Assembly (NCBI RefSeq): GCF_001434785.1
Contig: NZ_AZDT01000001.1
Location: 30,499 to 94,498, forward strand
Reading direction: 5' to 3'
Source of the DNA: Levilactobacillus namurensis DSM 19117
GTDB taxonomy: Bacteria > Bacillota > Bacilli > Lactobacillales > Lactobacillaceae
Length of the DNA stretch: 64,000 bases
A program made the translations under genes and the position numbers. Positions 8,332 through 16,874 of the stretch are shown here, piece after piece (the stretch's first letter is position 1; each line of letters begins with the position of its first letter). A model generated the notes under the pieces. That model ran no database searches, was not told where the DNA came from, and saw nothing but the letters and a program-made list of their open reading frames with translations.

Positions 8332-8973
8332 ATGATGAGTCAGAAGCGTGACGAGCATACAAAGGAAGAAACGTCGCGACCATGGGAGCAATCATTTGCC
8401 GATGATCGTGACGATCAAGGGAACTTGTCCCGAACCAAAATGCGGCGTCAGAATCATAGTAATACGATGGTTACAATTATTTTGGTCGCCATCATTGTCG
8501 TGATTGCAGCCGCCTCGCTGGTCTATGGCTTAGCTCGGCAGAGTTCGGTCAATCGGCCACAGAATACGGAGAAGGTCGCTGCCAGCTCCTCGAATTCCTT
8601 GAAGGCGAAGCCTAAATCTAAGGCCAGTTCGAAGCAGTCGTCGAAGGCGACTAAGCAAGCCCAAACGACGTCTAAGAAAAAGCGTCAGTCGTCTACGGCG
8701 GCAACCACGGCCAGCTCAACTGAAGCGGCCGCTAGCAGTTCTACCGCGACGAGCGCTTCGAGCACCACTAGCCAATCGAGTCACCAAGCATCCTCATCAA
8801 GTACCAGTAGTAGCACGAGTGCCAGCGGTTCTAAGTACGCCACGGTTGAATCCGGACAAGGGATTTATCGGGTGGCGACGAACGCTGGTATTTCTGTGCA
8901 GAAGTTAGAAGAACTGAATGGCCTGTCTTCCGGGGCAACTGTTCACCCCGGCCAGCGTCTACGGGTACGGTAA
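8332..8973 (+). CDS. Membrane-anchored LysM-domain protein
   Basis: A 213-residue type II membrane protein. It has a charged cytoplasmic N-terminus (1-43), one transmembrane helix (about 45-66, TMVTIILVAIIVVIAAASLV), a long Ser/Thr/Lys-rich linker (about 75-165) and a C-terminal LysM peptidoglycan-binding domain (about 168-213, VESGQGIYRVATNAGISVQ). The Ser-rich linker is typical of wall-spanning lactobacillar proteins. GGGAGG precedes the two possible starts at 8332 and 8335. Together with downstream cmk it occupies the same place as in other lactobacilli. No enzyme domain is present. Confidence 0.85.
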   Translation: MMSQKRDEHTKEETSRPWEQSFADDRDDQGNLSRTKMRRQNHSNTMVTIILVAIIVVIAAASLVYGLARQSSVNRPQNTEKVAASSSNSLKAKPKSKASSKQSSKATKQAQTTSKKKRQSSTAATTASSTEAAASSSTATSASSTTSQSSHQASSSSTSSSTSASGSKYATVESGQGIYRVATNAGISVQKLEELNGLSSGATVHPGQRLRVR

Positions 8974-9011
8974 AGTTTTTAGATAAATCGAAATAAGGAG
9001 TTTGATATAAG

Positions 9012-9698
9012 ATGGATAAGCCAGGATTACAGGTCGCCATTGACGGCCCCGCTTCAGCTGGGAAAAGTACGGTCGCTAAGATTGTTGCGCAACGCTTCAA
9101 CTACATCTATTGTGATACCGGGGCAATGTACCGGGCAATTACTTGGAAAGCGTTGCAAGCGGGCGCAGATCTAGGCGACGAAGCAACGGTCAAGGACCTA
9201 CTGGATCACATGACGATTCGGTTTGAGCCGGGAACCCCCGTTCAAAAGGTGTTTGTGGATGACACTGAGGTCACGTTAGCGATTCGACAACCCGATGTGA
9301 CTAACTCGGTCTCCCAGGTCTCTGCGTTACCGGCTATCCGGCAAGAATTAACGGCGCGTCAGCGACAAATTGCTGATGCGGGTGGCATTGTGATGGATGG
9401 CCGCGATATTGGCTCCACGGTGCTTCCCCAAGCGGAAGTGAAGATTTTCTTGGTCGCCAGTGTGGATGAACGGGCCCAGCGACGGTTGAAGGATAATGCA
9501 GCAAAGGGCATCACGACGCCGTTAGCAACGTTAAAGCATGAGATTGAAGAACGGGATCGGAAGGATTCCACTCGGAAAGTGTCCCCATTGACCCAAGCGG
9601 CCGATGCGATTCGCTTAGACACCACTTCGTTATCGATTGAGCAAGTGGCTGATCGGATTGCTGAAATCATTCATGAAAAAGAATTGCAACAGAAATAG
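9012..9698 (+). CDS. cmk: Cytidylate kinase
   Basis: A 228-residue CMP/dCMP kinase that makes CDP and dCDP. The P-loop IDGPASAGKST is at 10-20, followed by YCDTGAMYRAITW and the conserved MDGRDIGS. Length is normal. AAGGAG precedes the ATG by 11 bases. rpsA follows after 73 bases, the common Firmicute cmk-rpsA pairing. Confidence 0.95.
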   Translation: MDKPGLQVAIDGPASAGKSTVAKIVAQRFNYIYCDTGAMYRAITWKALQAGADLGDEATVKDLLDHMTIRFEPGTPVQKVFVDDTEVTLAIRQPDVTNSVSQVSALPAIRQELTARQRQIADAGGIVMDGRDIGSTVLPQAEVKIFLVASVDERAQRRLKDNAAKGITTPLATLKHEIEERDRKDSTRKVSPLTQAADAIRLDTTSLSIEQVADRIAEIIHEKELQQK

Positions 9699-9771
9699 GC
9701 ATTTTACTAGCTTTTATCGCTATAATCAGATAAAATGGTGTTTAGAGTTGTCGCAAGGAGGAAATATTCGC

Positions 9772-11085
9772 ATGAGTGAAAATGGCACGAGTCAAAACAA
9801 TGATAACAACGATTTGCTGAACGCGTTGAACAACGTGGACAACGTTAAGGTCGGCGATGTCGTTAAGGGTGAAATCTTAGCCATCGATGACGATCAACAA
9901 GCAATTGTTGGTATCGGTGAAACTGGTATTGAAGGGGTTGTTCCCAAGAAGGAACTTTCCACGAAGCCAGTCGATGATATTAAATCAGTAATTAAAGTCG
10001 GGGACGTCTTAGACCTCGTCGTAATCTCACGTATCGGTAACGATAAAGAAGGTGGGAGTTACTTGCTCTCACAACGTCGTTTGGAAGCCCGTAAGGTTTG
10101 GGACGACATTCAAAAAGAATTCGAAGCTGGTCACACGTTAACGGCCCCTGTTACCCAAGTGGTTAAGGGTGGTTTAGTGGTTGATGCTGGTGTCCGGGGC
10201 TTTGTTCCGGCATCTATGGTTTCAGACCACTTCGTTGAAGACCTTTCGCAATTCAAGGGTCAAACCTTGGAATTCAAGATTGTTGAAATCGAACCAAGCG
10301 AAAACCGTTTGATCTTATCTCACCGGGCAATCGTTGAAAAAGAACGCGCTGCTCAACGTGAAGAAATCATGTCCAAGCTGCAAGCTGGTGACACGGTTGA
10401 AGGTAAGGTTGCACGTTTGACGAACTTCGGTGCCTTCGTTGATCTTGGCGGCGTGGATGGTTTAGTTCACGTTTCTGAAATTGCTTACGAACGGGTTGAA
10501 AAGCCTAGTGACGTACTGAAGGTGGGCCAAGACGTTAAGGTTAAGGTCTTATCCGTTGATCCAGAACGTAACCGGATTTCCCTGTCCATCAAGCAAACTT
10601 TGCCTGAACCATGGGATGGTATCGAAGAAAAGGCACCACAAGGTAGCGTCTTAGATGGGACCGTTAAGCGGTTGACCAGCTTTGGGGCTTTCGTGGAAGT
10701 CTTCCCTGGTGTTGAAGGCTTAGTTCACATTTCCCAAATTTCTCACCAACACATCGCGACGCCAGCTGACGTCTTGAAGGTTGGTCAAGAAATCAAGGTT
10801 AAGGTCTTAGATGTTCGTCCAGACGATCACCGTTTGGCATTGTCCATCAAGGCTCTGGAAGAAAAGCCACAATCCTCTGACGAAGAAAATGGTAACAGCA
10901 ACCGTGCTGAAAGCCGTCCTCGTCGGAACAATGGTGGTGCCAACCGTTCTCGGCGGAACAGCCGGAACGCTGCTGAAACTTCTACGGCTAACGCCCCAGA
11001 AGAAAGCACCGGCTTCTCTTTAGGTGACCTGATTGGGGACAGCCTGAAGAAGGATATCGAAAACCAGGAAAACAACAACGACTAA
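9772..11085 (+). CDS. rpsA: Ribosomal protein S1 (four S1 domains)
   Basis: A 437-residue protein with four S1 RNA-binding repeats (about 28-100, 115-185, 203-272 and 288-360) and a charged Asn/Arg-rich tail. GKVARLTNFGAFVDLG and GTVKRLTSFGAFVEVF mark repeats 3 and 4. The four-repeat form is the Gram-positive version of S1, shorter than the six-repeat E. coli protein. The ATG at 9772 has AAGGAGG 9 bases upstream; the frame extends upstream into cmk without a site. Codon use is strongly biased, as expected of an abundant protein. Confidence 0.93.
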   Translation: MSENGTSQNNDNNDLLNALNNVDNVKVGDVVKGEILAIDDDQQAIVGIGETGIEGVVPKKELSTKPVDDIKSVIKVGDVLDLVVISRIGNDKEGGSYLLSQRRLEARKVWDDIQKEFEAGHTLTAPVTQVVKGGLVVDAGVRGFVPASMVSDHFVEDLSQFKGQTLEFKIVEIEPSENRLILSHRAIVEKERAAQREEIMSKLQAGDTVEGKVARLTNFGAFVDLGGVDGLVHVSEIAYERVEKPSDVLKVGQDVKVKVLSVDPERNRISLSIKQTLPEPWDGIEEKAPQGSVLDGTVKRLTSFGAFVEVFPGVEGLVHISQISHQHIATPADVLKVGQEIKVKVLDVRPDDHRLALSIKALEEKPQSSDEENGNSNRAESRPRRNNGGANRSRRNSRNAAETSTANAPEESTGFSLGDLIGDSLKKDIENQENNND

Positions 11086-11097
11086 TTAAGTCGGATT

Positions 11098-11147
11098 AAA
11101 GGGGTCTAGAGCGGAACTTTGTTGGGTTGCGTTCTAGACCTCTTTTT
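11098..11147 (+). terminator. Terminator of rpsA
   Basis: GGTCTAGA at 11103 pairs with TCTAGACC around a long loop, followed by TCTTTTTCTT. Confidence 0.85.
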
Positions 11148-11199
11148 CTTATCATTTTAATCGATTAAGTAAATGTCACAACTAAAGGAGGAATTTGTG

Positions 11200-12507
11200 A
11201 TGGCATACCCTGTAGTCGCCATTGTTGGGCGTCCCAACGTCGGGAAATCGACCTTGTTCAACCGCATTGCCGGTGAACGCATTTCCATCGTTGAAGACAC
11301 ACCGGGGGTTACGCGTGATCGGATTTACGCGCCCGCGGAGTGGTTGGGGACGGAATTCCGAATGATTGATACCGGGGGAATTGATATGGGGGACGAACCG
11401 TTCCTCAGTCAGATTACCCAGCAAGCGGAGATCGCCATTGATGAAGCTGACGTGATCGTCTTTATCGTGAGCGCGCCTGAAGGCATCACGGACGCGGACG
11501 AAAAGGTCGCTAAGATCTTGTACCGTTCTAAGAAGCCGGTCGTGTTAGCCGTAAACAAAGCGGATAATCCTGAGGTGCGGGAAACGGTCTACGATTTCTA
11601 CGCCTTAGGCTTCGGTGATCCGTATCCCGTTTCCGGGGTCCATGGATTGGGCCTAGGGGACTTGTTAGACGCCGTTATTAAGGAGTTTCCGGATGAAGCG
11701 GGAACGCCTCAGGACGATTCAATTCGCTTCAGTCTGATTGGCCGTCCCAACGTTGGGAAGTCTTCGTTGGTCAATGCCATGTTAGGGGAAGACCGGGTCA
11801 TCGTCTCCAATATTGCGGGGACGACCCGGGACGCCGTGGATACCAAGTTTACGGCGGACGGGACCCACTTCACCATGGTCGACACGGCGGGGATTCGGAA
11901 GCGTGGTAAGGTCTACGAAAACACGGAACGTTATAGTGTGATGCGGGCCATGCGGGCTATCGATGACTCTGACGTGGTCTTGATGGTCATGAACGCCGAA
12001 GAAGGTATCCGGGAACAAGATAAGCGGGTCGCTGGTTATGCGCATGAAGCGGGTCGGGGCGTCATTATTTTGGTCAACAAGTGGGATACCCTGAAGAAGG
12101 ATAACCATACGCTGACCGACTTCCAGAACCTGATTCGGGCGGAATTCCAGTACCTGAGTTACGCGCCGATCCTGTTCGTTTCGGCCAAGACGGGCCAACG
12201 ACTGGACCAATTACCGGCCTTGATCAAGCGCGTATCGAAGAACCACAACCAACGGGTCCAATCCGCAACGTTGAACGACGTGATCATGGATGCGATTGCG
12301 TTGAATCCGACGCCTTCCGATAACGGGAAGCGGCTGCGGGTCTACTACGCGACGCAAGTGGCTGTGGCGCCGCCAACTTTCGTGGTCTTTGTGAATGATC
12401 CGAAGATGATGCACTTCTCATATGAGCGTTTCTTGGAGAATCAGATTCGGGAACACTTTGATTTTGAGGGGACGCCCCTGCATCTGATCGAACGTGCGCG
12501 GAAGTAG
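11200..12507 (+). CDS. der: Ribosome-associated GTPase Der (EngA)
   Basis: A 435-residue tandem GTPase needed for 50S subunit assembly. Two G domains are visible: the first P-loop is GRPNVGKST (about 9-17) with NKAD, the second GRPNVGKSS (about 182-190) with NKWD. A KH-like C-terminal domain (about 350-435) follows. The ATG at 11200 has AAAGGAGGA 7 bases upstream. It stands alone between two terminated units. Confidence 0.96.
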   Translation: MAYPVVAIVGRPNVGKSTLFNRIAGERISIVEDTPGVTRDRIYAPAEWLGTEFRMIDTGGIDMGDEPFLSQITQQAEIAIDEADVIVFIVSAPEGITDADEKVAKILYRSKKPVVLAVNKADNPEVRETVYDFYALGFGDPYPVSGVHGLGLGDLLDAVIKEFPDEAGTPQDDSIRFSLIGRPNVGKSSLVNAMLGEDRVIVSNIAGTTRDAVDTKFTADGTHFTMVDTAGIRKRGKVYENTERYSVMRAMRAIDDSDVVLMVMNAEEGIREQDKRVAGYAHEAGRGVIILVNKWDTLKKDNHTLTDFQNLIRAEFQYLSYAPILFVSAKTGQRLDQLPALIKRVSKNHNQRVQSATLNDVIMDAIALNPTPSDNGKRLRVYYATQVAVAPPTFVVFVNDPKMMHFSYERFLENQIREHFDFEGTPLHLIERARK

Positions 12508-12606
12508 TTCCTAAGCCCGTGAAATCAGTGTTTCCCCCGATTCTGGGAGAATCTTAAGGAAATCCCAAGATATTCACCGAAAATCACTAAAAAATCGCGT
12601 TATCCC

Positions 12607-12635
12607 TTGTCATATAAGGCTTCCTGTGCTATCTT
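12607..12635 (+). promoter_or_regulatory. Promoter of hup
   Basis: TTGTCA (12607-12612), 17-bp spacer, TATCTT (12630-12635) with an upstream TGTG extension. The resulting leader of about 105 bases contains an ATGATGCGG-TTTCG-CCGCA hairpin and CATCAT repeats. Confidence 0.8.
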
Positions 12636-12746
12636 TGATAAAGAAATGATGCGGTTTCGCCGCAGTTGTTTCATCATTTTTGGACCACTCAAAAATGATC
12701 ACTAGATGGTCATCATCTAATCTTCTGTTCAGGAGGTGAATTCAAA

Positions 12747-13022
12747 ATGGCAAACAAAGCACAATTGGTTAGCGATGTTGCAACTGCAACTGGCTTAACT
12801 AAAAAGGACGCAACGGCTGCAGTTGATGCAGTCTTCGATTCTGTCCAAGCAACGTTGGCTAAAGGCGAAAAGGTTCAATTGATCGGCTTTGGTAACTTTG
12901 AAGTTCGTGAACGCGCAGCTCGTAAGGGCCGTAACCCACAAACTGGACAAGAAATCCAAATTCCTGCAAGCAAAGTACCTGCATTTAAGCCAGGTAAAGC
13001 CTTAAAGGATGCTGTTAAATAA
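12747..13022 (+). CDS. hup: DNA-binding protein HU
   Basis: A 91-residue histone-like HU protein that bends and compacts DNA. The HU signature [20 protein letters not shown] is at about 46-65 with the beta-arm residues following. The size is exactly that of bacterial HU. Codon use is highly biased, suiting an abundant protein, and the promoter is close to consensus. AGGAGGTGA lies 9 bases upstream of the ATG. Confidence 0.97.
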   Translation: MANKAQLVSDVATATGLTKKDATAAVDAVFDSVQATLAKGEKVQLIGFGNFEVRERAARKGRNPQTGQEIQIPASKVPAFKPGKALKDAVK

Positions 13023-13050
13023 TTGATCACAACTATTTAATAGGTAAAGG

Positions 13051-13082
13051 GCCAGGACGGTTGTCACCGGACTGGTTTTTTA
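13051..13082 (+). terminator. Terminator of hup
   Basis: CCAG-GA-CGGT stem with ACCG-GA-CTGG (tandem G-A internal loop), then T6. Confidence 0.85.
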
Positions 13083-13134
13083 TTACCTTAAAATCTATCT
13101 GAATGGTTAATGAATTTAGGAGGCGGGTTAGTCA

Positions 13135-14394
13135 ATGAGTTACGCACAAACGGCATTAGATCAGCTGGAGAAGGGCCAATTAGCGGACTTCAAGAAACAG
13201 TACGCGTTGGCTTTACGGCACGACGATGACGATACGCTCTTCAGCTTGGCAGAAGAGCTGTATTCGTTGGGGTTCTTGAATCAGTCCCGACGAATCTATG
13301 AGAAGTTGTTGGCGAAGTATCCGGAGGAAGATGAGCTGCGGACGAACCTGGCCGACATTGCCATCGATGAAGACAAGGACGACCAGGCCTTAGACTACCT
13401 GAACCAGGTCAAGCCGGATTCGCCTGCTTACGTCGAAGCCTTAATGGTTGCGGCGGACCTCTACCAGACTCAGGAACTGTTCGAAGTGAGTGAGCAAAAA
13501 CTGTTAACGGCCAAAAAGGTGGCGCCGGATGAACCGGTGATCACGTTTGCGTTAGCGGAACTGTATTTCACGATGCGGGAATTCCGGAAAGCAATTCCAC
13601 TGTATTTAGACCTGATCACAGCCGGGACCACGGAGCTGTCCAAGGTCAACTTGGTAGAACGGCTAGGGGTGGCTTATGCCAACGCCGGGCGTTTTGAACA
13701 GGCTATCGGTTATTTGAAGCAGATCCATTCTGGAGACATGACCCCAGACGTTAAATTCGAAACGGCCTTCACTTACCTGCAATTAAAGGACCGGCCGGCC
13801 GCAATCCGGTTATTTAATGAATTGAAGGATACCGATGCCCACTACACGTCCCTCTACCCGTACTTAGGGCAGGCGTTGGAACAGGAGAACCGGCTAGCGG
13901 AGGCCCTAACGGCGTTACAGGAAGGCTTGGGCGTTGATCAGTATAACGAGAAGCTTTGGCTGCAAGCGGCCCACGTGGCCACTCGGCTGGACGATGAGGC
14001 GTTAGCCGAGAAGTACCTGAAGAAGGGGCACGACCTTGACCACGATGATCTAAGTGCGGTCATCCAGTTGAGTAACCTCTACGTGAAGCAGGAACGGTGG
14101 GACGAGAATACGGCCTTAGTTGTCCCGTACCTGCAAGAGGACAATACGGATCCCCAGCTTTACTGGAATCTCGCGGTGACGGCGGAACATCAAGAAGACT
14201 TCGCCAAGGCGCGCCAATATTACGACGCAGCGGCGCCATACTTCATGGATCAGGCTGACTTCTTGAAGCCCGCCATCTACTTCTACCGAGAAGAGGGGGC
14301 TCAAAAGCAAGTGGTCGACCTGTTAAAGGCGTACTTGAAGGTGGTTCCCGATGACCAAGAAATGGCGTTGATGTTGGATAGCTATCAGGATTAA
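13135..14394 (+). CDS. Tetratricopeptide repeat protein (YpiA-like)
   Basis: A 419-residue soluble protein made of about ten TPR-type helical pairs, for example SLAEELYSLGFLNQSRRIYEKLLAKYP and NLVERLGVAYANAGRFEQAIGYLKQ. No signal peptide, membrane helix or catalytic domain. It follows hup and matches in place and length the Firmicute TPR protein YpiA. Probably a protein-interaction scaffold; partners cannot be told from sequence. Confidence 0.82.
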   Translation: MSYAQTALDQLEKGQLADFKKQYALALRHDDDDTLFSLAEELYSLGFLNQSRRIYEKLLAKYPEEDELRTNLADIAIDEDKDDQALDYLNQVKPDSPAYVEALMVAADLYQTQELFEVSEQKLLTAKKVAPDEPVITFALAELYFTMREFRKAIPLYLDLITAGTTELSKVNLVERLGVAYANAGRFEQAIGYLKQIHSGDMTPDVKFETAFTYLQLKDRPAAIRLFNELKDTDAHYTSLYPYLGQALEQENRLAEALTALQEGLGVDQYNEKLWLQAAHVATRLDDEALAEKYLKKGHDLDHDDLSAVIQLSNLYVKQERWDENTALVVPYLQEDNTDPQLYWNLAVTAEHQEDFAKARQYYDAAAPYFMDQADFLKPAIYFYREEGAQKQVVDLLKAYLKVVPDDQEMALMLDSYQD

Positions 14395-14404
14395 GGTTTA
14401 AAAT

Positions 14405-14429
14405 ACGGCCCAACGGGGGTCGTTTTTTT
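14405..14429 (+). terminator. Terminator of the TPR gene
   Basis: ACGGCCC pairs with GGGGTCGT, followed by T7. Confidence 0.85.
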
Positions 14430-14471
14430 AGGGTTGGAACATAGAAAAATTACTTTAACTTAAAAACTACC

Positions 14472-14501
14472 AAAAAAAGCAGCCGCAAACCCCGCGGCTG
14501 C
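14472..14501 (-). terminator. Terminator of the yitT-family gene
   Basis: GCAGCCGC (14479-14486) and GCGGCTGC (14494-14501) form a perfect 8-bp stem; read on the minus strand it ends in T7. Confidence 0.9.
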
Positions 14502-14516
14502 CAGTCACTAGCAAAT

Positions 14517-15410
14517 TCAACGGTGAATAAATCGCCGTAAACCCCGTTGCGGAATCTCAAAGGAGAAGCCTTCACCCGCAGCTTCGGTCACGCTAATCAC
14601 GGAAACGAACGCGTGGGCGTCGTGACGATTGATGATTTGACGAACTTGATGCAGTTCGTGAGGGGAAACCACCACGTAGATCATCTTCCGGGGATGATGC
14701 GAGTAACCGCCTTCACCGGAAATCAAGCTAACCCCCCGTTCCAATTGGTCCATGATATCGTTGGTAATGGCTTGATATTGATTCGACACGATGATCAAAC
14801 CTCTAGCGGCGTAAGCCCCAGCCTGCATAAAATTAACGATTCGAGCGAAGATGTAAGAGTAAATCAAGGTGTAAGCCATGTGACGAACATCGATGTAGAC
14901 CAGTGAAATCAATAGGATCACGACGTCCAGCCAAAGTAACGTTTGCCCCATGGGGACGCCCCGGAACCGTTCCATGATGCGGGCGACGATATCCGTTCCC
15001 CCGGTGGTTCCGCCGTAGCGGTACAACAAGCCGGAGCCACTACCTCCAGTCACCCCGGCTGCCAGAGAAGCGAGCAAGAGGTCACCGTGTAGGTCGATTT
15101 GAATGGGCACCCGTTGCCAGATCCACAAGAACAGGGATAGCATGATGGTCCCGTAAATCGTATAAATCAAGGATTGGTTACCTAAGTAGCGCCAACCAAT
15201 CAGCAATAGTGGGGCGTTGATCAGGATCGTACTTAGGGCGGGGTCAATGTGGAACAGAGCCCGAAAAATCAAAGTAATCCCGGAAATACCGCCGTCTGCC
15301 AGGTGATTAGCGATGTTAAAGACCACCAAACTGAACGCCATGGTGGCGCAGCCGATGCCAATCATGATGAAGTCGATGAGTTTTACAGATTCATCTTGTA
15401 CTGGACTCAT
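14517..15410 (-). CDS. YitT family membrane protein (DUF161/DUF2179)
   Basis: A 297-residue integral membrane protein with about six hydrophobic helices in the first 190 residues and a soluble C-terminal DUF2179 domain (about 215-290, GEGGYSHHPRKMIYVVVSP). The family is widespread in Firmicutes and has no established substrate. The ATG with 5' end at 15410 has AGGAGGA 5 bases upstream; the longer frame lacks one. It stands alone, convergent with the TPR gene. Confidence 0.85.
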   Translation of the reverse strand: MSPVQDESVKLIDFIMIGIGCATMAFSLVVFNIANHLADGGISGITLIFRALFHIDPALSTILINAPLLLIGWRYLGNQSLIYTIYGTIMLSLFLWIWQRVPIQIDLHGDLLLASLAAGVTGGSGSGLLYRYGGTTGGTDIVARIMERFRGVPMGQTLLWLDVVILLISLVYIDVRHMAYTLIYSYIFARIVNFMQAGAYAARGLIIVSNQYQAITNDIMDQLERGVSLISGEGGYSHHPRKMIYVVVSPHELHQVRQIINRHDAHAFVSVISVTEAAGEGFSFEIPQRGLRRFIHR

Positions 15411-15648
15411 GCCATCTCCTCCTATTTGAATGAGATTGTTGATGGGTGCAACCATTAAACCAGTCGAACCAGTCAACCCAAAAATATAGAATCCCGAAAT
15501 ACATTCCGTTCTCATCATAGCATAACTTGAGGGGGTGCAGGAGCCTTAGTCGCGGGGAAACTGGCGCTTTAAATTCAATTCTACCGGTGAATCTGGTAAA
15601 CTGGACAAGGAATGTTTTTAAAAGTTTGGGTAGAAGGGAACGAAGATT

Positions 15649-16857
15649 TTGAAGCTAGAACATTTACCACAAGAATTTGAATTGGCGCGACCGGTCCTGC
15701 AGACCATCGAACGGGCCGGTTACGAGGCCTATTTCGTCGGTGGTAGTGTGCGGGACACCATCTTGGGTAAACCCATCCATGACGTCGATATCGCAACTAG
15801 CGCCTATCCGGACGAAATCAAGCATCTGTTTAAGCGAACGGTTGATACCGGAATCGAACACGGTACCGTGATGATTTTAGACCACGGGACCGGTTACGAG
15901 ACCACGACCTTTCGTTCTGAATCCACCTATACCGACTTTCGGCGGCCGGATCAGGTCACCTTCGTACGCTCGTTGGCGGAAGACCTTAAGCGCCGTGACT
16001 TTACCATTAACGCCCTAGCGATGCGGGAAAATGGGGAGGTCATTGACCTCTTTAACGGTCTTCAAGACTTACAACAACGGCAGATTCGTGCCGTGGGGAA
16101 TCCCCAGGAGCGGTTCCACGAGGATGCGTTGCGGATGATGCGGGCGGTGCGGTTCGCCAGTCAATTAGACTTTACCATTGTGCCGGAAACGGAAGCCGCG
16201 ATTACAGCGCACGCGGAACTCTTGACTAAGATTGCGGTGGAGCGGACCCAAGTCGAGCTCTTGAAGCTCTTAGAGGGGGCCACGCCACAACGGGGGTTAA
16301 AGCCGTTCATGGCGACGAACCTTTGGCGGTACTGCCCTGAGTTTGCGGAACAGGAGCCTGCCTTGACCCGGTTAACGACGTCGTTGACCCAGGGAGTCGC
16401 TGACGAGACCACGGCTTGGACCCTTTTGGCCTGTGCGTTTGGGCTGGTCCCGGCGGCGATTGGCCCGTTCCTCAAGCAATGGAAGACCTCTAACCAGACG
16501 ATTGCCGCGGTTCAAACGGCTACGGCGGCGGCCAATGCACTCCAAGCCGGTGAGCTTTCGGCTTGGCAATTGTATCAGTGTGGTTCGGAGCTTCTGCCCG
16601 TCGCCAATGCCGTGGCGGTGATTCTGGGTGCACCTGACCGGCAAACAGACCTGCTGGCTGCTTGGCAAGCGTTGCCTTTAAAGGCCAAGAAGCAATTGGC
16701 TGCGACGGGACGGGACCTCATGCAGGCCGGAATTCAACCCGGTCCTCAATTGGGCGATCTGTTAAAGCAATTAGAATATCAGGTCGTGACGGGGCAACTG
16801 CCGAATGACCAAGCGGCGCTGACGCAGCACGCCTTAGATTTAGCGAATTTGAAATAA
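15649..16857 (+). CDS. cca: CCA-adding tRNA nucleotidyltransferase
   Basis: A 402-residue class II CCA-adding enzyme that builds or repairs the tRNA 3' CCA end. The head domain motif GGSVRDTILGKPIHDVDIATS (31-50) carries the metal-binding Asp pair, and RRDFTINALAM follows near 112. A TTG start at 15649 with AGAAGGGA about 10 bases upstream gives the expected N-terminus MKLEHLPQEF. Length fits the bacterial short form. It is followed 17 bases later by the ABC-F gene. Confidence 0.95.
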   Translation: MKLEHLPQEFELARPVLQTIERAGYEAYFVGGSVRDTILGKPIHDVDIATSAYPDEIKHLFKRTVDTGIEHGTVMILDHGTGYETTTFRSESTYTDFRRPDQVTFVRSLAEDLKRRDFTINALAMRENGEVIDLFNGLQDLQQRQIRAVGNPQERFHEDALRMMRAVRFASQLDFTIVPETEAAITAHAELLTKIAVERTQVELLKLLEGATPQRGLKPFMATNLWRYCPEFAEQEPALTRLTTSLTQGVADETTAWTLLACAFGLVPAAIGPFLKQWKTSNQTIAAVQTATAAANALQAGELSAWQLYQCGSELLPVANAVAVILGAPDRQTDLLAAWQALPLKAKKQLAATGRDLMQAGIQPGPQLGDLLKQLEYQVVTGQLPNDQAALTQHALDLANLK

Positions 16858-16874
16858 GAGAGTGACTGAAGACT

